DNA from: Lithodes maja
Taxonomy: Eukaryota > Arthropoda > Malacostraca > Decapoda > Lithodidae
Assembly (NCBI GenBank): GCA_037953745.1
Contig: JBAKBP010006595.1
Coordinates: 44,709 to 108,708 of the forward strand
DNA length: 64,000 nucleotides
Reading direction: 5' to 3'
In this document: piece by piece, positions 60,513 to 64,000 of the stretch
Position numbering within the stretch: position 1 is the stretch's first letter
Layout of the letters: every line of letters starts with the position of its first letter
Position numbers and translations under genes: made by a program
Notes under the pieces: model-generated
What the model was told of the DNA's origin: nothing
The model's input: only the letters and a program-made list of their open reading frames with translations
Database searches by the model: none

Positions 60513-63500
60513 ATGCCAAGCACAAAACAGAGGCAACCGAGGGCCACCAGCGATAAGGACCGAAGACAGCGAGGACCGAGGACAGCCATGAACATAAATG
60601 TAGATCCGACAAGAACCAAAAATATTATTAAAGAGCGTTCCGGGAGTTCTAAATTAAAAAATTTAAAGGTTTTCTATGCAAACGCTCGTAGCATACGCAA
60701 TAAATTTTCAGATTTAGAGGAGCTAGTGTTAACAGAAAATTATGATGTGATTGGCATAACAGAATCTTGGCTCAATGCAGAAGATAGAGACATTTTAGCA
60801 GAGTATTCACTTCCCGGTTATGTAATGTTTGAGAAAAGCCGAATAAATCGAAATGGAGGTGGCGTTTTACTTTATATCAAAGAAACTCTTAACCCTACCC
60901 TCTTGTCAAAACCTCAAATTGTGAATGTCGACACATCTTTTGTGCTAATAAAGAATAATACAGGTACAAAAATAATACTTGCGTTAATATACAGACCTCC
61001 AGCTCAATCAGTGCAAACTGACCGAGAAATTTACGAACAAATTGCAGATGTAAGTAACTCACAAGATACCGTAATTTTTGGCGACTTTAATTTACCTGTG
61101 ACCAAGTGGGGCGATACTCTTACTTCACACTCCGGATATGACTTATATACGAACTTGCAAGAGAGTTCGCTTTATCAATTTGTTCGAACGCCGACCCGTG
61201 GTAATAACGTTCTTGACATTGTACTTGCAACAAAGAAGAATTAATAGAGAATTTGAATGTTGGTGATGAATTCAGTAACAGCGACCATCGTACGATAACT
61301 TTCACTTTAAAGTTTACTAGTAACGAACCAAATAGTAGCATCGAAAACGTCTTTAATTTCAAAAAAGCAAACTTTCATAAACTTAGAGCTTTGTTTAACA
61401 CCTAAAGAGCGGCCTAGGCGGTATATAATATGTAGCCACCAGCGGGGTGTTTTTACCCAAAATAGGGCTGTTTACGTGATAATTTTCATGCCTAAATAAG
61501 ACCCAGAGCATAAAAAATTATCTATCCCTTAAAGGGCATAAACAGAGCTTTCCAATGACTCCACAACGATCCCTGTATGACCGCTAGTTTTCTTGCAACA
61601 ACCGCGAAACACGATTGCAAAAACCATGTAATTCGGTACTTTCCCCATACAATTCACTATGTAGCGAGTGTGAGAGGGTGGAGGAGGGTGGGATTCATGT
61701 CAGTTGGTCCACCGCGGTGGTCTGGAGCAGTCATACGCTCGCTACTCTCCTGTCACCACTTGTCTCTCTCTCTCAGCAACATTACGTGCTGAAATTGCCA
61801 CACGACCTATGTCGCGCGCCGCCACACAGTCCAAATTTATTTCACTCTACTTATGTTGCGCGCCGCCAGTTAAGGGTTAAAGAAACTGACTGGAGCTTTT
61901 TAATTAACAATAACGACATAAATACATCTTGGAAGTTATTCGAAACCACTTGCCTAAAAGCAGTGCAAGACTGCATACCATCGAAAATACGGCATCCAGG
62001 CCATAATAATATGCCCAAATGGTGGAATAAAGATATTTCAAACTGTCTGCTGCTAAAAAATTTGCTAATGATAGATTAAAATCCTCACAATATGACGAAG
62101 AACGGGTGAAATTTGTAAAGCTATGACGCAAAGCCAAAAAGTTAATTAAGCAAAGTAAAAAGACCCTAGAGTTACATATTGCGAATCAAAGTAAAACAAA
62201 CCCGAAAAAATTCTATAGTTATATCAGAAAGAAAAAAGTAGTTACTTGAACTGTTGGACCGTTAGTCGATGGAAATGGAGAATACACCAAAGACGAAGTA
62301 CAAATGAGTAATGCCCTCAATACCTTCTTTGCATCAGTTTTTACAACAGAAGACCTCAGTGATATCCCTACACCATCGCCAATTCAGATTGATAATTCAG
62401 ATGTTCTAAGCAATATCAACGTTACAGAGAAAGAAGTATTGAATTGTTTAGATAAACTCAAGGTAAATAAAACGCCTGGACCGGATACAATCTCGCCTAG
62501 AGTTCTAAAGGAAGCTAAGGATGAGCTCTCCAAACCACTGACAATACTATTCAATAAATCCTTGCAGTCTGGAACTATGCCTGATCAGTGGAAGATAGCC
62601 AACGTAACACCGATATTAAAAAAGGCAGCAAATCCCTACCCAGTAACTATCGTCCAATTAGCTTAATCTCAGTTGTATGTAAAATGCTAGAAACGGTCAT
62701 AAGAGACAGACTCTTAAATCACTTAGAGGATAATAACATACTTAAAGATACTCAACACGGCTTTCGTATAAAACGTTCCTGTTTAAAAACCTCTTAGACT
62801 TCTTCCACGATATCCTCAACCTCTACGATGAGAGTAAAGCTGTAGATAATAATATATACCTTGATTTTCAAAAGGCCTTTGACAAAGTTCCCCACAAACG
62901 TTTACTGCTAAAACTAGAAGCGCATGGAATACAAGACGGTGTGTTGAAATGGATAGAAAATTGGCTCAGCGACAGAAAGCAAAGAGTAGTCATAAACGGT
63001 AAGGCATCTAAATGGACCAATGTATGTAGCCGGGTACCCCAGGGATCGGTACTAGGACCAATTCTCTTTCTAATTTACATCAACGACATACTGTAGATGA
63101 GGGTCTCACCCTGTACAATCTCAAAATTTGCTGACGATACAAAAATTGCAAATAGCGTACTCTCAAAAGAACAAGTTGACGATATGCAACACAATCTAGA
63201 TAAATTGTCATGTTGGGCCCAAATTTGGCAAATGAGTTTCAATGCGGATAAATGTAAAGTACCACATATCGGATACCTAAATAAGAAAGCAAACTATTCG
63301 ATGAATGGCATTCAGCTTAAGAAAGTAAACAGAAACCGATCTGGGAGTAACAATATCGAGTAACCTAAAACCGAGTCAACAATGTTCAGAAGTTGTTAAG
63401 AAGGCAAACAAAATAATTGGCTTTATAGGCAGGTCATTTGAGCATAAATCCAAAGAAGTTATCCTAACCCTTTACAATTCCTTAGTCCGCCCTCTTCTGG

Positions 63501-63952
63501 AATACTGCGTTCAATCCTGGTGCCCTTATTACCAAAAAGATATAATCAAGCTAGAACGAGTTCAACGTAGAGTTACCAAAATGATACCTAGCCTAAAGAA
63601 CAAACCATACGAAGAGCGTCTTAGAGAATTAAATCTATTTCCTTTAACCCAGCGCAGATTAAGAGGTGACTTAATTCAAGTGTTCAAAATCATCAAAGGC
63701 ATCGACAATATGAACTGTAGTAAGTACTTCACTATCGACCAATCTAATTACACGAGGGGAAACGGTTGCAAAATTATTGGTAAATCTTTTAACTCACACG
63801 AATCTAAGAATTTCTTCTTCAATCGAGTTGTCAACTTGTGGAATGGGCTTCCCCGAGACGTTATAGACTGCAGCACCGTTGATTCATTTAAACTCAGCCT
63901 AGACAAATATCTCGCATCAAACCCGCGACTGACTGCGTTTGTAATTGAATAA
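60513..63952 (+). pseudogene. ORF2 of the CR1-like LINE: endonuclease and reverse transcriptase
   Basis: Endonuclease: VFYANARSIRNKFSDLEEL, the Glu motif IGITESWL, LIYRPP, VIFGDFNLP and, after a shift near 61240, NSDHRTITF. The family 3 MITE then interrupts. RT: TPGPDTISPRVLKEA, PISLISVVCKMLE, IYLDFQKAFDKVPH (catalytic Asp), VPQGSVLGPILFLIYINDI, SKFADDTKIA (FADD near 63130), CWAQIWQMSFNADKC, LVRPLLEYCVQSW, RRLRGDLIQVFKIIKGID, FFFNRVVNLWNGLPRDV. Breaks: stops near 62125 and 62248, shifts near 62080, 62640 and 62790, a stop at 63094-63096 before the FADD block, and shifts near 63340 and 63580. All catalytic motifs survive but no continuous protein is possible. CR1-type by motif style and the esterase ORF1. 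Confidence 0.88.
61395..61880. mobile_element. Family 3 MITE copy inside the CR1-like LINE
   Basis: TTAA at 61395-61398 and 61877-61880. Ends TTAACACCTAAAGAGCGGCC and GCCAGTTAAGGGTTAA. Removing it with one TTAA makes the LINE read RALFKETDWS without any change, an exact empty site. Confidence 0.92.
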
Positions 63953-64000
63953 CTTTATTTTATCCCCCCCTCAGTTACTAACCCCTACTAACTTCCTAAT

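Larger units (their letters stand above)
59341..64000 (+). mobile_element. CR1-like LINE with esterase ORF1, cut by the window edge
   Basis: ORF1 (zinc-like N-terminus, SGNH esterase), ORF2 (endonuclease, RT) and the start of the 3' UTR, interrupted by a family 3 MITE at 61395-61880. The 3' UTR continues beyond 64000; its form is known from 42558-42830. Confidence 0.88.

Overview
The window is a gene-poor, transposon-saturated stretch of an invertebrate nuclear genome, most likely a decapod crustacean or another arthropod. This is inferred from very long GA, TA and CA microsatellites, nested MITEs, tRNA-derived SINEs, several non-LTR clades and a TTAGG-type repeat. I recognise no host protein-coding gene, rRNA or canonical tRNA. 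Nearly all coding capacity belongs to mobile elements.

Layout. 1-6658: right part of an LTR retrotransposon (element A) with gag-protease, then integrase-RT-RNase H, then a 1.8 kb 3' LTR. Its pol order, integrase before RT, is that of Gmr1-type Ty3/gypsy elements. 7634-15807: complete element B on the minus strand, with two 1844-bp LTRs that differ at three positions by eye and a TGTT target duplication. It belongs to the same family but has lost most of integrase, the RT catalytic core and half of RNase H, yet keeps one 1272-codon open frame. 15808-28200: MITEs, microsatellites, a Jockey-like LINE relic, a 5'-truncated retrocopy whose ORF starts in a cold-shock domain, a palindrome built around a telomere-like array, and a 47-bp minisatellite. 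28690-31682: Jockey-like LINE with poly(A). 31683-45000: SINEs, MITEs, LINE 3' ends and a second cold-shock-type retrocopy. 45631-48558: doubly nested TTAA-bounded MITEs, one pair inside a P-element/THAP9-like transposase relic. 48643-52652: RTE-like LINE (minus strand) interrupted by a SINE and a MITE. 52653-58840: simple repeats and relics. 58841-64000: CR1-like LINE with an esterase (SGNH) ORF1, interrupted by the same MITE family and continuing past the right edge.

Interplay. The strongest theme is a population of elements bounded by TTAA, in several terminal-repeat families, inserted into other elements and into each other. At three sites, removing the insert and one TTAA rejoins a transposon reading frame exactly, which supports TTAA duplication of the piggyBac type. 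The second theme is dependence: element B, the cold-shock retrocopies, the SINEs and the MITEs all lack their own enzymes and must have been moved by machinery supplied elsewhere.
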